From positions 1,775,001 to 1,839,000 of the forward strand of contig JANFOE010000053.1 of the NCBI GenBank assembly GCA_025667525.1: DNA of 64,000 bases, written 5' to 3'. Below the pieces are notes generated by a model. That model saw nothing but the letters and a program-made list of their open reading frames with translations. It was not told the DNA's origin and ran no database searches. Each line of letters opens with the position of its first letter. Within the stretch, counting starts at the first letter, position 1. Source of the DNA: Glebionis coronaria. Taxonomy: Eukaryota > Streptophyta > Magnoliopsida > Asterales > Asteraceae. Below, piece by piece: positions 33,691-45,592 of the stretch. The translations under genes and the position numbers were made by a program.

Positions 33691-35200
33691 AAGGTTGGGG
33701 GACTGGCAAAAAAAAAAAAACTCATCTTTACTTCCGTATAATCTCAGGTTTCTTTCTCTTCTCACTAATCTATTTAAAACTCATATTTCAAAGTAATAAG
33801 TACAAAAAACTCACCTCCATCTTACCTTTGTTTTATATAAAATATACATCATTAAATAACCTTACTAAATATTCTCCACTCACAATCATATTAAAAAAAT
33901 AATAAAAAAATCTTTAAAAAATAGGGCTCATCATTTGTAAACTCACTACCGATGAATTTCTCATCATTCGGTATTCCTGAAGTAAAATCCTACCTTAAGC
34001 ATTTGTTGAAAGGAGTGGTAGTCACGAGTTGCTTTTACCATATAATCAAACTCACAGGTGGAAATTTAACTCCTCAGCCTAAGGGCTCTTTTGGTTTTAA
34101 TTGTGTTTATGATTTAAATTTGGGTTTATAATACAAATTCTGATTTTAGTTGTGTTTAGGGAACAATGTAGATGTTTGTTTGTCCGTTTTTATCAACACC
34201 AATATCTTATTCGACTTTTCTTATAATTGATTTTTTTACTTATCTTCAAAGAAAGTTCACGTTATTTGCTTTTAATTGTTCAGATTATTAGGGTGTCAAT
34301 GAGTTCGTACTCACTAAGATGGTGTTTGTTTTTTTTCTGAAAATGTCTTAATAACCTCTTAATGAGACCAATCTTTTAATTGGTCAGATATTTTTATCGT
34401 TCAAATCATTGTTTTTTTTCTTTCATACAGACGCGGTCAGATGTTAAAAAATCTTAGTAGTTTAGACTTGAGAAGGGTGTATAAATGCCTCTTGTTGATA
34501 TTTAATAAAATACAAAAACTTTCCCAATCTATATATTATTATCGAGCCTCCACTTAATCTTGTTTCTTTCTTCATATTACGTTTAGTTTTTTTACAAGTC
34601 CCATGTTATAAGTTTAATTATAAACACCTGTACGTATATATTTTAGTTGATGGTTTGTTGTTTTAATCATAGCAATGTTATACTTTTGTAGATATTTTAC
34701 CATCTTGTTGGTCATTGTCGTATTTTATGAATTTGATTTTTAGCCTTCACTCATTTTATGTATATTTTTAATTTATGTGTAATTATGAAATGCTCATTAA
34801 CTGCTCATTTGGTTAGATAATACTAAAAGCTTTTAATCTTTTTTATAACTTAATCTTATGACTCAAATGTTTTTAATATCTCGGTGTGTTTATGTTTTGT
34901 AACATTAAAATTATATTTACAATATCTAGACATTTTTTAAATAAAAAACAAACAGTTTTGTTAGATTCAAATTCAGACATTTACACATCAGATTCAGATT
35001 TAGATGTGCGATTCAGATTCATATTTAGAACATCTTAATAAACAAATAACTCCATCAACTTCTTTCTAGTTCAAAGACTCTCACTCAGTTCCTTCTCAAA
35101 AAATGATGAAACTTCTTTTGTCACTAAAAAACATTAAAAATGACTCCCTAAACGTTGTTTATTCATTCACACGAACATTTTTATAAACCTACTACTGTTG
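33691..35200. other. AT-rich intergenic DNA
   Basis: No gene. A possible eroded inverted-repeat element runs from about 34319 (GATGGTGTTTGTTTTT) to about 35058 (AAACAAATAACTCCATC), but without a target-site duplication I do not call it. Confidence 0.4.
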
Positions 35201-35208
35201 TTGGTACA

Positions 35209-35827
35209 CAGGGGCGGATCCATTCAGGAGATAGGGTGCAACTGCCCCCATAAATTCTTCAATAATCACAACTTTTAAGGTTAAATTTAGGGCTTTAACT
35301 GTAGTGCCCCACCTAAAAACTGAGAATGTCCCCTATTTGAAAGACGCTGGAAAGAAAGTGAAGAAAGAACTAGTATTAGGAAGGGTTTTACAGTTTTAAA
35401 TAAAGTTTTTAGAAGAAGAAGATGATGGTGAGAAGAAGATGGGTTTATTTTAATAAGTAAAAGTATTATTTTCACAGAAATCAAGATAGAACTATAGATA
35501 TGGGCCAAATTAATCTTAATAACCTGTGGTTCACTTTTGGCCTAAAAATTCATGTGAAAGTATTATATACAATTTTATTTATTTAAACGAATCATTTACA
35601 TCTTCAAAAAACCTATATTTTTATGTTAAATTTTGTTTTAAGTTGTTTATTTTTCCTTTAGATATTAGTTGTCTTTTGCTTTTGCTTCGTTTTTTCTTCA
35701 ATCACAAATCCCCTTTTGTTATTCGCTATAAGATTTTAACATGTTTACTTAAAGTTTTTGTTTATACATTATTCAATCGGAAAAAAATAATTGCCCCCCA
35801 TATTTTAGATTTCTGGTTCCGCCACTG
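35209..35827. mobile_element. hAT-type MITE, CAGGGGCGGATCC family
   Basis: It starts CAGGGGCGGATCC and ends GGTTCCGCCACTG (inverted CAGTGGCGGAACC). It is flanked by a perfect 8-bp duplication TTGGTACA (35201-35208, 35828-35835). The unoccupied site exists in copy A at 33016-33023. 619 bp. Its ORF at 35526-35903 runs past the element end and shows no domain. Confidence 0.9.
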
Positions 35828-36063
35828 TTGGTACATATATCCTATTACTATGCATGTATCGATCGACTATGTACCAACGGCCAAAAATACATTAATTGAT
35901 TGACTGAATAAATAAATACTCTACGACTATTTTTGGTATGCATATGGTAGTGAAGCATCCATATATATAAGAGATCATTTAAGATCACTATTACAAAAAT
36001 AGAAATGGCAATAAAGTTATTTTAGTCTTATTGTTTTTAGGTTTGAAGATCATTCCAACTTTA
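35828..36063 (+). repeat. Local duplication, copy B, left part
   Basis: Counterpart of 33024-33513. It resumes after the MITE and stops at the TTA target site (36061-36063) of the Harbinger element. It keeps TCACTATTACAAAAATAG exactly. Confidence 0.72.
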
Positions 36064-36349
36064 GAGTGTTGGGTGTCATGACATTGCATGTTCGCTAGTC
36101 TTACGTGGAGGCTTGCCAAATTTCGCCACATCTCCCCATGATACCAGGGTTGCTCGCCACAAGAGTTTTTCGCCACTAAAGTGAGGAAAAAAACGCAGGT
36201 TTTGTTTTCGACCGTTGTACAACGTCTACCCTTTTTTTCTAAATTTTTTTACCTCCTTTCTAATATAAATACACTACATTAACCTACAATTTTACACACA
36301 AACTTCTCAAATAATCTCTTCACACTAAAAAATATATCTTAAAATCCAA

Positions 36350-37452
36350 ATGACGGGTATTATACCGATCTCCTTAAAACCCAACCACCACAATATTCAC
36401 CTTCTTCTAATCCCTCTACTCCGTCGTCACAAAACTCTGTCGGATCCTCACAACAATATCCGACTAACTTATCTCAATACTCACCCGACCAAAATTACCA
36501 ATTTGGCTATCAAAATTACCAACCACAACTAGGATTTCAAAATTTTCAAAATTCGAGAAACAACACACCACAATTTTTTCATCACAACCGTCTCACCAAA
36601 ACTACTTTTCATCACAACATTTTCCTCCGCAACAACAACCATTTGTTACACAATCACAAGCTCAATTCAACGTACCACAACCATATCGAGAAGAAATACG
36701 CAAAGGCAGACGTCCCTCAAAACAATCCAAATCGAAAAAGAAAGCCCCGATTAATTTGGATGATGATGCCGATGAGGTCGAGGAGAACGCACCACGCATT
36801 ATTACCCGTTGGTCAACCGCTGAAGAAACGTTACTTACGGAGACTTGGATCGAGGTTTCACAAAACATTGACATTAGAAATGACCAATCCGATGAAGCGT
36901 AGAATTTAACTGTAGTACAACTGGGGATCAACGGACGAAGAATATGAATAGACACGAATTAACAGGGATTGCCAAAAATTCAATGTTGTCTACAATCATT
37001 TGCAACGTAAGAGCAGTAAAAATGAGAATGATCACATCGAGAATGCAAAGAAGACGTACGCTCAACGTGGCGATCGGAAAAAGTTTAATTACGTCTACTG
37101 TTGGAACATTTTGAAAAATTATCCAAAATGGGATGCGGCCGAAGCAATTGACATAGACACTCTTGAAGAACTATTCTCCCTAGATCCACAACCTTGTCCT
37201 GCCGGAAAGAAACGTCTACCAAAGAAAACAAAATCCGAAACTTCTGCGAGCACTAGTGGAAGTAAGGCAGGGTCTACGGCGGCGGACATCTTTCAAGAAG
37301 ATTATCACCGAAAATGTCTAGTTGCAGAATCGGCTTACTTGGCGAAAAAAGACAAGGAAGTGGCGATGAGGGAGTATAGAGAGCCAGAGTTTCTGTTGTT
37401 GGATCATGACAACGCACTACCATACAAAGCCGCGTTCATCCGAAAGAAATAA
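36350..37452 (+). pseudogene. Harbinger Myb-like (SANT/trihelix) protein
   Basis: The second protein of PIF/Harbinger elements, which helps the transposase bind DNA and enter the nucleus. A Gln/Asn/Pro-rich N-terminus is followed by the Myb-like start TRWSTAEETLLTETWIEVSQN (about 36807-36868; the last residues are approximate). The C-terminal part is open at 37000-37452: RKKFNYVYCWNILKNYPKW, then KSETSASTSGSKAG and a basic tail. A TAG at 36901 and frame changes between 36880 and 37000 break the gene. Databases often mislabel this family as glutathione S-transferase T3-like. Confidence 0.8.
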
Positions 37453-37687
37453 GAAGACGTAATAAAGCGATATCCAAATGCTTAGAACGGGCAAAAAAAA
37501 TAATGTTATTTCGTCATTTTTTTCATATTTTATTCATTTTTTTGTAATTTTTAGTTAGTTTATGTATTTTTTTATGTATTGTAGTTTTTAAATTAATGAA
37601 ATGAATTTATTTTGGTTATAAATAATGGAAAATAAAATAAAATAGGTAGTGGTGGAGCCCAAATGAGGAGAGGAAGTTTGTTGTGAT

Positions 37688-38655
37688 TAGGGCTGTGAAC
37701 GAACTGAACGTTCAGTGAACAGTTCATGAATCGTTCGATAAAAAGTTCGTTTATGTTTGTTTATTTATTAAATGAACGAACATGAACAAAATTTTACGTT
37801 CGTTTAATTAAATGAACGAACATGAACAAAAGTCACGTTCGTTCATTTATGTTCGTGAACGTCCGATTATGCGTTCAGTAATGTTCGTTTATGTTCATTT
37901 GTTGTTTATGTACGTATATCATATCTTTTAATTGTATACTTTTAAACAGTGTTGCAAAACAAGGTTTACAAGGCCGATTAATCGCTGATTAATCACTACA
38001 AGGCCCTCTACCTTACCTATTAATGAAAAGACGATTAACGGTGGTCAATTGTGGTCAATGATGGTCAAGGGAGGTCAAACTTGGCGAAAACTTGCATTTT
38101 TGTCGAAAATATCAAAAACTCGTTGTAAACATGTGTTTATCACTCATATTAAATATTTATATGTATGATAAGTTGGGGTATAAGAAGAACATTGCCTAAA
38201 ATAACTAAAACTCGTTAGAAATACCCAAAACTTACCGAAAATACCAAAAATTTGCTAATATTTCCGATCCGATTAATCGGCGATTCATACCGCCTAGAAC
38301 GATTACAAACTACAAGGTGGTCGATCGGTCGGCTAGCGATTCGCGATTTTTGCAACATTGCATTTAAATCTGATATATTTAAACAAAATAACAATTATAA
38401 AACAAGATGTTATGCATATTTTGATAAATTTTATGTTTTTTTCTTCGTTCAGTTAGTTTTGATCGTTTAATGTTCGTTTGGTTTCTTAACAGAGAAAGAT
38501 AAATGAACACAGACAACTTATTTTCTTAATAAACGAACATGAACAAGAAAATCCATTCGTTTAAATGTCCGTGTTCATTTATTTGACTGGTTAAAATAAA
38601 TAAACGAACATGAACAAGGCCTTGTTTATGTTCGTCCGGTTCATTGACAGCCCTA
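37688..38655. mobile_element. hAT-type MITE inside the Harbinger element
   Basis: It starts TAGGGCTGTGAACGAAC and ends GTTCATTGACAGCCCTA. The perfect 8-bp target duplication GTTGTGAT lies at 37680-37687 and 38656-38663. The interior is made of AACGAACATGAAC-type repeats near both ends. 968 bp, noncoding, and itself carrying another MITE. Confidence 0.92.
37947..38360. mobile_element. Second MITE nested in the first
   Basis: It starts CAGTGTTGCAAAA and ends TTTTTGCAACATTG; the inverted ends agree at 12 of 13 positions. Flanks CTTTTAAA (37939-37946) and CATTTAAA (38361-38368) match at seven of eight bases. It contains CGATTAATCGGCGATT-type palindromic units. 414 bp. Confidence 0.85.
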
Positions 38656-38663
38656 GTTGTGAT

Positions 38664-38992
38664 AAAATAGGTTTTTTGAAAATAACAGTAAAAGGTGTCA
38701 CGAATTGGTTAAACCTCTTCACTTGTGCCACCTCAGCGCCACATCATCTCAACTAACCAAAACAAAAAATCAACCAAACACCCCTCACTCACAACTAGTC
38801 TCTCTCCTCTTCACTTGGGTCCCACCACTCACCATTTTATTTTATTTTTCATTTTTCACACAAAATAAAAATTCATTTCATAAAATTAAAAGTTACGAAT
38901 ACTTCAAATAAAAATACAAATACTTAAAAAATATACAAATACGAAAAAAAGCACAATACGAAAAAAATACGATATAAAATACGGTCGATTAT
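38664..38992. other. Noncoding spacer between the two Harbinger genes
   Basis: Short AT-rich stretch with AAATACAAATAC repeats, lying after the 3' ends of both convergent genes. Nothing else is recognisable. Confidence 0.5.
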
Positions 38993-39772
38993 TCATGGTT
39001 GCTCTTGTGCCCAGAGATGCTCAATGACGTTCTGTTGAAGGCTTAAATGTACTTCTCTATCTCGGAGTTCTCTTTGTTTCCTACGACGGATTGCACATCG
39101 CTCGACCCATGACCGTAACAAATGGTTCCCAGGAGGGATGTACATTTCAGCTGCTTCGGATATCGCAAACTTTTGATTCTTCAAAATCATGTTATGCAAA
39201 ATGATGCACGCGTACATGCTTCTGCGTAGCTTGTTCACAGTCCAAGCACGCGCCGGTTGAGCAATTATACGCCGTCGTCCTTGTAGGACACCAAATTCCC
39301 TTTCAATATCTTTCCGGTCACTTTCTTGACGCTGTTTAAATAGAGAGATTTTGTCATCGCGTGCTTGGCTGAATGACTTAACAAAACATGACCATTGAGG
39401 GTAAATACCATCTGCAAGGTAGTACCCTCTTTCGAATTGTTGCCCGTTTACAATATACGGTGCCACTGGTTCGTTGTCAGCCAAAAGGTCATCGAACAAT
39501 GGTGAATGATGCAACACGGTAATATCATTATTCGCACCTGCAACCCCGAAAAATGCATGCCAAATCCACAAATCGTATGATGCAACAGCTTCTAGAATGA
39601 TGGTTGGGTGTTTTTTATCACCTCTCCCAAATTGCCCGTGCCACCCTTTGGGACAATTCACCCATTCCCAATGCATACAATCAAGGCTACCTAGCATCCC
39701 CGGAAACCCATGAATCGTATTATGTGCGTTGCACAACCTTTGAACGTCAGTTGGGTTAGGCTTTCTTAAAAA
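38993..39772 (-). pseudogene. Harbinger DDE transposase, C-terminal two thirds
   Basis: Open from the insertion point to TGA at 38993. It carries the DDE_Tnp_4 core: GMLGSLDCMHWEW (first Asp), GANNDITVLHHSPLF (second Asp), [19 protein letters not shown], and DIEREFGVLQGR (Glu), then LHNMILKNQ. All three catalytic acidic residues are present. The gene continues at 47635-48122, beyond the Athila relative. Joining 39772 to 47635 through the CTCGG target site restores the frame. Confidence 0.93.
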
Positions 39773-39777
39773 CTCGG

Positions 39778-40505
39778 TAATATTCGAATTTTTACTCGTT
39801 GAAAGAGTTCGTTTTTCTCGGTGTCTAATCGAATTGATTTCCGGTTAAATGTGTGACTCAATTGTTTTTGGTTAAGAAAAAGGGAAGTTGATTATCTATA
39901 ACTAATTAAAAGGTAAATGCGAAAAGTATTTAAAAACAAACTAAAGACAAGTACAAATAATAAAAGTAAAACAAGGTGAATACTAAAAACTAAAAGTTAA
40001 AACGATATTAAAACTAATAGTAAAACAAATAATAAAACGTAATTTAAAGCGAAACAATTAATAAAAATAAAACTAAACGAAGAAATTAACTATCGACTTG
40101 AAAATAAAGTTTACTAAATGAAAAAGGAGAGAATAAAACTAAAATGGTACTTTAAAGCTAAACGAGGCAAAACCTAAAGCGGGTACTAAATAAAAGATAA
40201 AACTTGAACTTTACGAAAAAATATTAATTTTAAAATTGGAAGAAAAATTCAACTAAAAATACGTAACTTTCAGAAATAAAATCGGAACAACTTTCAGATT
40301 AAACTAAACAATTACGGAACAAAATAAATGAATAAGCAAGCTAGCAGGCAGCTAGCTCAAGCAGCCAAGCTGCCTGCTGAAATTGGCGGGAAAGAAAACG
40401 AAGCTAGCAGGTAGGCATGACATTCTGTCGGAATATTTTAGTTAATATGTATCGGAATGTGGTTGTAGTATCGGAATGTGTTTAAATGATTCTATCGTAA
40501 TGTTT

Positions 40506-40542
<37 letters not shown>

Positions 40543-41815
40543 CTTTTTAAACTATCGAAATGTCTAAAAAATAAAAAATGTCGCAATAACTAAAGTATCA
40601 AAATCCATCCGAATGTGGTTGTCAAAATTTGGGCAGCACTTCGTCGCAATATACCTTAAACCCCGTCGGAATATGCGATCGCAATGAGCGATCGCAATCC
40701 CGATCGGAATAAGGGGGATGAAACACAAGCCATCGCAAAGTAGAACCAAGAATGGTTATTGCGATGGAACATAGGCTGCCCGTCGGAATGTATAAAACCC
40801 TTATATTGCGATGGAAACCAACCTTAAACCGAAATTGGTGGTAAGCTTAAAACATAATAAGCACATACAATAAGCTACTAAACCGAAACTTGAACAACTT
40901 AATAAGCATAAATTTGAAAGCTTTTTAAAAGACAAAATTCATAAACTTTATAAAAACACAAAATAAACAAGCTTTAAAAAGACTAAAACTTTTTAAGAAA
41001 ACTTAAAACAATAAGCTAGACACAAATTAAGCCAATAAGCATGTCAAGCTCAAAGCTTGATTCGTAGGAAACTTAGATTAACCAAAAGATAAACCTTTTC
41101 ATAAATCAAACATAAAACAAAAACTAATTGTGTAAAGAATTTCGGATTAAGCACAAATAAAAAGTTAAGAAAGGTAGAATAAGATTAAGCTTAAAACAAG
41201 AATTAAATTATCAAAGGTGAAGGCTTGATTAAAGACAAGAAAGGAAGATAAAAGATTGGGATCCTAGTGAGAGAAACTGTCACTTTCTCTCTCTAGAATC
41301 ACCTACAAAAATGAAAGAAAAACTAAGCTAAACTAAAACTAACCAACCCTCCTAAATGAGTTTAGGAGGGTATTTATAGGAAATGGGGAGGTGCATGTGT
41401 TGCCTCTTCTTTCTTTCTTTCTTCACGTCTTCTCGTCTTTTAAGTTCTTCGACTTTATCGACTTTGTCTCGGGATTAATTAAACTCGTCTTATAATTTGT
41501 TTATTTATCAGACTCGAGTTCTTCGGCTTTTTTTTATTAAACTTCCGTCTTTGACTTTTTCTTCGATAAATCTTCGAATTGGTCTTGGACTTCCGTTCTT
41601 TCTCCACTCTTGATCTTTCGACTTCGTCTTTTGTCGTTTTCTTCTATAAAAGCCCGTGAAAGACCGTGTTTTCTTTCCTTTTCACATTTTGACCCTGAAA
41701 CACATTAAAAACACAAACCACGCATAATTCCGCCATTTACGACATAAAATATACGCTTAGGTCCAGTTTTAATGTAATTAAGTGGTAGAAAAGACGGGTG
41801 TTTTCACACCTATCA
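39778..41815 (-). repeat. 3' LTR of the non-autonomous element
   Basis: Nearly identical to 45593-47629. It contains a run of about 35 T near 40508-40542, the ATTCCGAT-type array (40420-40810 on the complementary strand) and a TATA box at 41371-41378 (minus). The polypurine tract TGTAGGGGATT follows on the internal side (41816-41826). Confidence 0.95.
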
Positions 41816-43676
41816 AATCCCCTACACTTAACCATTGCAATGCCCTCATGCAATGCTTAGCAATAAAGCAAGGTTTACACTTTCCATCATAATCAACCTA
41901 CCTTGGCCTTTATTAAACAACTAAGGAAAATCAAAAAGATAGAAAATAACAAGATGCAGCAAGGAAGAAACTTGTAAAGAAATCTAAGACTTACATTAGG
42001 GCTTGTATGTCATGAATGTTTATCACCCTCAAGTTTCACGTTCCCCATGCCAAGCTTAAAAACAAGATCATTGTTAGTACAAGTTAGCATAACAAACATT
42101 TACTCATGCGGTTCAATTAATCACTTAAACTCCCTTATTCCTATGGGTATCTCTTATATTTTATTGATGTCTTGAATGATCACGAGGATGCATTGTTGAC
42201 TTATTTCGATAGTTTATTTAGGCTGAAAGCAAAGTAGGACGATTTGATCAATAGTTAGCTAAAGGACAAAATCTCTTAAAACTGCTTCTCGGGATATCAA
42301 AAAGTTCATATCTTGGCATAACTTGGTTCACGATTTGAGACCTTTCTCGGGCCGATATTTGGCATGTACTTCATACTTCATATCTTGAGAGACGTGCTTG
42401 AGATAATGGTCTTCTCATTGTTCATAGAGTTTCTTCACTTGGAGACTTTTGAGAGGTACTCCAACTTTGTTGACCACGACTTCATGATTATTTCTTCAAT
42501 CTCTATTTGGGATTTTGAGATACAACGATCCGCCTCCTTTTCGGACTTGGATCTATTTATCCTCATACCTTGTTAGGGTCTTTTCGGATAGACTTCTCCA
42601 TGATCTTTATGGGAGTTGATTGCTTTTCGTCGTGAGTCTTGATCCTTCATATTGACTTTAGGAATAATGCTTTTCACATCACTTTGGATCTTCAGCAATA
42701 AAATTGAATCATCATGCCTTGTTAGGGCCTTTTCGGACTCGCCAATCTTCGCGCCCCGCTTCATAAGTTATGCCTTGGCTATGAACTCTTATCATTACCG
42801 AGCAACTTTTAAACGATCTTGGGCTAGAAGCTAAGTAACTTTTCAAATCGTACGACCTTACTTATTGCAGATAATTTATTAGCAAGTGATGGGAGAAAAA
42901 GATCATAATTAACTCACATAAGTTAATGAGAGAATACCAAACTTGTAACCAACTCTATCATTTCTCATTCTCCACAATTTAAAATCTCAAGGAATGAGAG
43001 TCGTGGATGCTTAGCCTAATAAACCAATTAAGGTCTACATGGTTAAGGATACTAGCTAGAGTGAACTTGGATAAGTAAACTCGGGTTGAGTCAAAATATT
43101 CACAACGGGCCTAATATATCTAAGATATCTAAACTTGCTACAACCATTTTATTAAAATAACAAAAATAAAGGAGACTACAACTGGGCCAAAATAGATTAA
43201 AAATTTTGAAAAATGTCGAAAAATTGATTTTCTGGTTAAAATGAGGGCAAATACAAGGAAAATGCCACTTAACTTCGATAGAAGTCCCCCCTACACTTAA
43301 TATAAACATTGTCCTCAATGTTTAAGCATGTGGGAGTAAACTCCCCTACACTTAGGACATTGTGCACTTTGTTTAAATCGCGTTAAGGAAAAGACAACTA
43401 AAGAGATTCCTATTTTAATATTGAGAAATATAAAATAGTGAATCGAAAAGAGTTTAAGATAGAACCGGGAAGAAGGGAACACGGAATCACGGTTCGTCAA
43501 GAGTCATCAAGAGTGTGTCTTTGAAGCTCTAATCCCTGCAATGATAAGAAAGAAAACAAGAAACTCCAACGGGGGCTCCCCCCTACACTTATGATGAAAA
43601 TAGATAGATAATTGGGTTGCCTCCCAAAAAGCGCTTGTTTTTGTTAACCGAGTCACGAGCCTGACTCGTCCCCGAA
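41816..43676 (-). other. 3' noncoding region shared with the autonomous Athila
   Basis: Homologous to 15218-17252. Shared segments include the TAAACATTGAGGACAATGTTTA block (43300-43325 region), the GGGGGGACTTCTATCGAAGT stretch, and CCTTGTTAGGGCCTTTTCGGACTCG. No gene. Several of the conserved stretches are short inverted repeats. Confidence 0.75.
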
Positions 43677-45386
43677 TTAAATAGTCCATGGGGAAACCTC
43701 GAATGTGATACCGGGATCAAAGACCTTGTCCTCGTTCCCGGTTGACATCAACAAAGGAGAGGCGGGGGAATAAGTCTTGAATGGAAGAAAGGTCCTTTCA
43801 ACATACGAGAAGTATGTGAATTCAAGATCCACGGGAGGTGGGTTGGGTATAGTAAGCACATTGTCCTCCCCTAAAGACAATGGATGTTGAGCAAACGGCA
43901 AAGCCGTATGGTTATCAATCATAGCATAATCAATGTCACCTCCCGGGTCAAAGCACTCATCCTCCGTGATGGTTTCTAACGGAGTGGATGAAAGGTGCTC
44001 GGGAGGGGGACTTGGGTCAATACTTTCCTGCAGCAAATTATCAAAAAATATAATGTCCCCCTCCGTGTCAGAATCATCAATACCTGGAGGGATGGAGTGG
44101 ATATCGATTTCTTCCTGCAATGGGTCATTATCTTCAACGGGAGGAATAGATGGAGGTAAAGACTTGAAAAGAGAAGGAGAAGTCAACTCTTCGATTTGAG
44201 CAATAAGAAGATGAACTTTCCGTAATCTATCGCGAAGAAGCACATCTTCCACCTCATCCACAAGATCAAGTTCATCGGTGAACTTCTCGTAAACCGGAGA
44301 GAATAAATCGTCATTGTCTGCATCTCCCGGTGGAGATTGAGAAATTTCAAAAGTGAAATTTTCATAGCAGAGAGAAGAATCGTCATCACTAGGATCGACC
44401 TCTTCTGTAAAAGGAATGTCGTCCTCAGGCTCCATTGCAGGTAAGTCACAAACCTCATCATCCAATACTTTGTCGAGACCAACATCACTAAGCTCATTCA
44501 ACGAATCTAGATCCTTAGATGCAGTAGGAACATCGACAGTAGGAGCAGCAACTTCAGAAGATTGGTTGAAAGTGTAGACATAATCGTCGTCATCATCATC
44601 ATAATAGATGGGACGAGTCCAGTTAGGCGTGACGTAGTCGGCTAACTCTTCTTTGATAACCTCCACATCTTTAAGAAGCTCATGCAGCAACTTTTGTTGT
44701 TCATCGCCCCGAGTATGTTCAATTTCACCAATTCTATCCCACGCTGTAAGTAAACATTTAGGTGTAGAAAAGAAGGGAAAACGACTAAATTGGCTCAAAA
44801 AGGTGTCGGTGGTTTTCAAGGTTTCGTCCACATCAAGCAACGGTTGCCTTTCCTGATGTAAGTCAGCTCGAAGTTGAGCTATACTTTCTAGAAGGTCATT
44901 CAAAGTAGCGAGTTGTTGATCAAGACTATTTTGCTGAGAGGATTGATGATTGACGGTGTGATGTGGGGGCTCACGGTTATAGACACTAGGATGATAGCAC
45001 GGTACTTTCTCAAAGATTTGCGACGGATCACAAAAAGAAGCATCGTGAGGGCCCCCACAAATATAGCACCATGGGTATGGAGAAAAACTGGGTGCCTCTT
45101 GTTGATAGCTATTATCATTGTCATAATTGTACCCCGGTTCTTGCCCGTGACCATACGGGTATCGAACCGGGCACGAAACATGCCAATGAGAATCGCTTCC
45201 ACAATAGATGCATGGGGGAACAGGAGGTGGGTTCAAAAAGAATGAATTAGTCGAGTTGCAGAAGGGACAAAATCCGGATTGTGTGTAGTCGATATCGTTT
45301 CCACACCGCTCACATGTACACCATTGACAAGAGTTGTTCCCAGAGAATTGTTTCCCACACCGGACGCAATGGACATAAAAATCCAT
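43677..45386 (-). CDS. 569-residue cysteine-rich/acidic protein of the non-autonomous element
   Basis: One uninterrupted ORF, where gag would be, starting 189 bp after the PBS. Residues 1-45 hold a chain of CxxC pairs (CVRCG, CQWCTCERCG, CPFC) that look like zinc ribbons. Two knuckles follow: CIYCGSDSHWHVSC (CX2CX4HX4C) and CYICGGPHDASFC (CX2CX3HX4C). The second has the spacing and core of the Athila gag knuckle CDRCGGPHSYNDC. The rest is a short helical, coiled-coil-like part (LDQQLATLNDLLESIAQLRA) and a long acidic, Pro-rich tail with DDDDDDD and SIPPGIDDSDTEGD. No enzyme motif. I recall similar ORFs in Asteraceae retroelement annotations, function unknown. RNA binding or packaging with the helper's gag is an inference. 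Confidence 0.8.
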   Translation of the reverse strand: MDFYVHCVRCGKQFSGNNSCQWCTCERCGNDIDYTQSGFCPFCNSTNSFFLNPPPVPPCIYCGSDSHWHVSCPVRYPYGHGQEPGYNYDNDNSYQQEAPSFSPYPWCYICGGPHDASFCDPSQIFEKVPCYHPSVYNREPPHHTVNHQSSQQNSLDQQLATLNDLLESIAQLRADLHQERQPLLDVDETLKTTDTFLSQFSRFPFFSTPKCLLTAWDRIGEIEHTRGDEQQKLLHELLKDVEVIKEELADYVTPNWTRPIYYDDDDDDYVYTFNQSSEVAAPTVDVPTASKDLDSLNELSDVGLDKVLDDEVCDLPAMEPEDDIPFTEEVDPSDDDSSLCYENFTFEISQSPPGDADNDDLFSPVYEKFTDELDLVDEVEDVLLRDRLRKVHLLIAQIEELTSPSLFKSLPPSIPPVEDNDPLQEEIDIHSIPPGIDDSDTEGDIIFFDNLLQESIDPSPPPEHLSSTPLETITEDECFDPGGDIDYAMIDNHTALPFAQHPLSLGEDNVLTIPNPPPVDLEFTYFSYVERTFLPFKTYSPASPLLMSTGNEDKVFDPGITFEVSPWTI

Positions 45387-45570
45387 AAAGAAAGATAGAT
45401 AAGCAAGAAGAATATTTTTGGTGCAAAACTTTTGAAAAAGAAATGCTTTTTATGATTTTTCAAATGTTTTTGGATTTTTGAAAACTTTTGACAAGAAAAA
45501 TAACGTTCACAAGTGAACGGGTCCCAAAATCCAACGCGTCACTCACAAAAAAACTTCAATCTTCACGAAA

Positions 45571-45589
45571 AGAGCCGGCAGCGGCGCCA
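45571..45589 (-). other. Primer-binding site of the non-autonomous element
   Basis: The minus strand reads TGGCGCCGCTGCCGGCTCT three bases after the LTR, identical over this length to the autonomous element's site, including its single mismatch to tRNA-Asp. Confidence 0.85.
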
Positions 45590-45592
45590 TTT

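Noticed and set aside
34319..35058. Possible inverted-repeat element in AT-rich DNA
   Set aside because: Ends agree only over short AT-rich stretches and no target-site duplication was found.
40564..40749. Repeated 61-codon ORF (also 46378-46563)
   Set aside because: Same reason: copies in paired LTRs, no domain.
43677..45386. The 569-codon ORF considered as a captured host zinc-finger gene
   Set aside because: It has no introns, one knuckle matches the Athila gag pattern, and it occupies the gag position after the PBS. A retroelement origin is more likely, although not proven.
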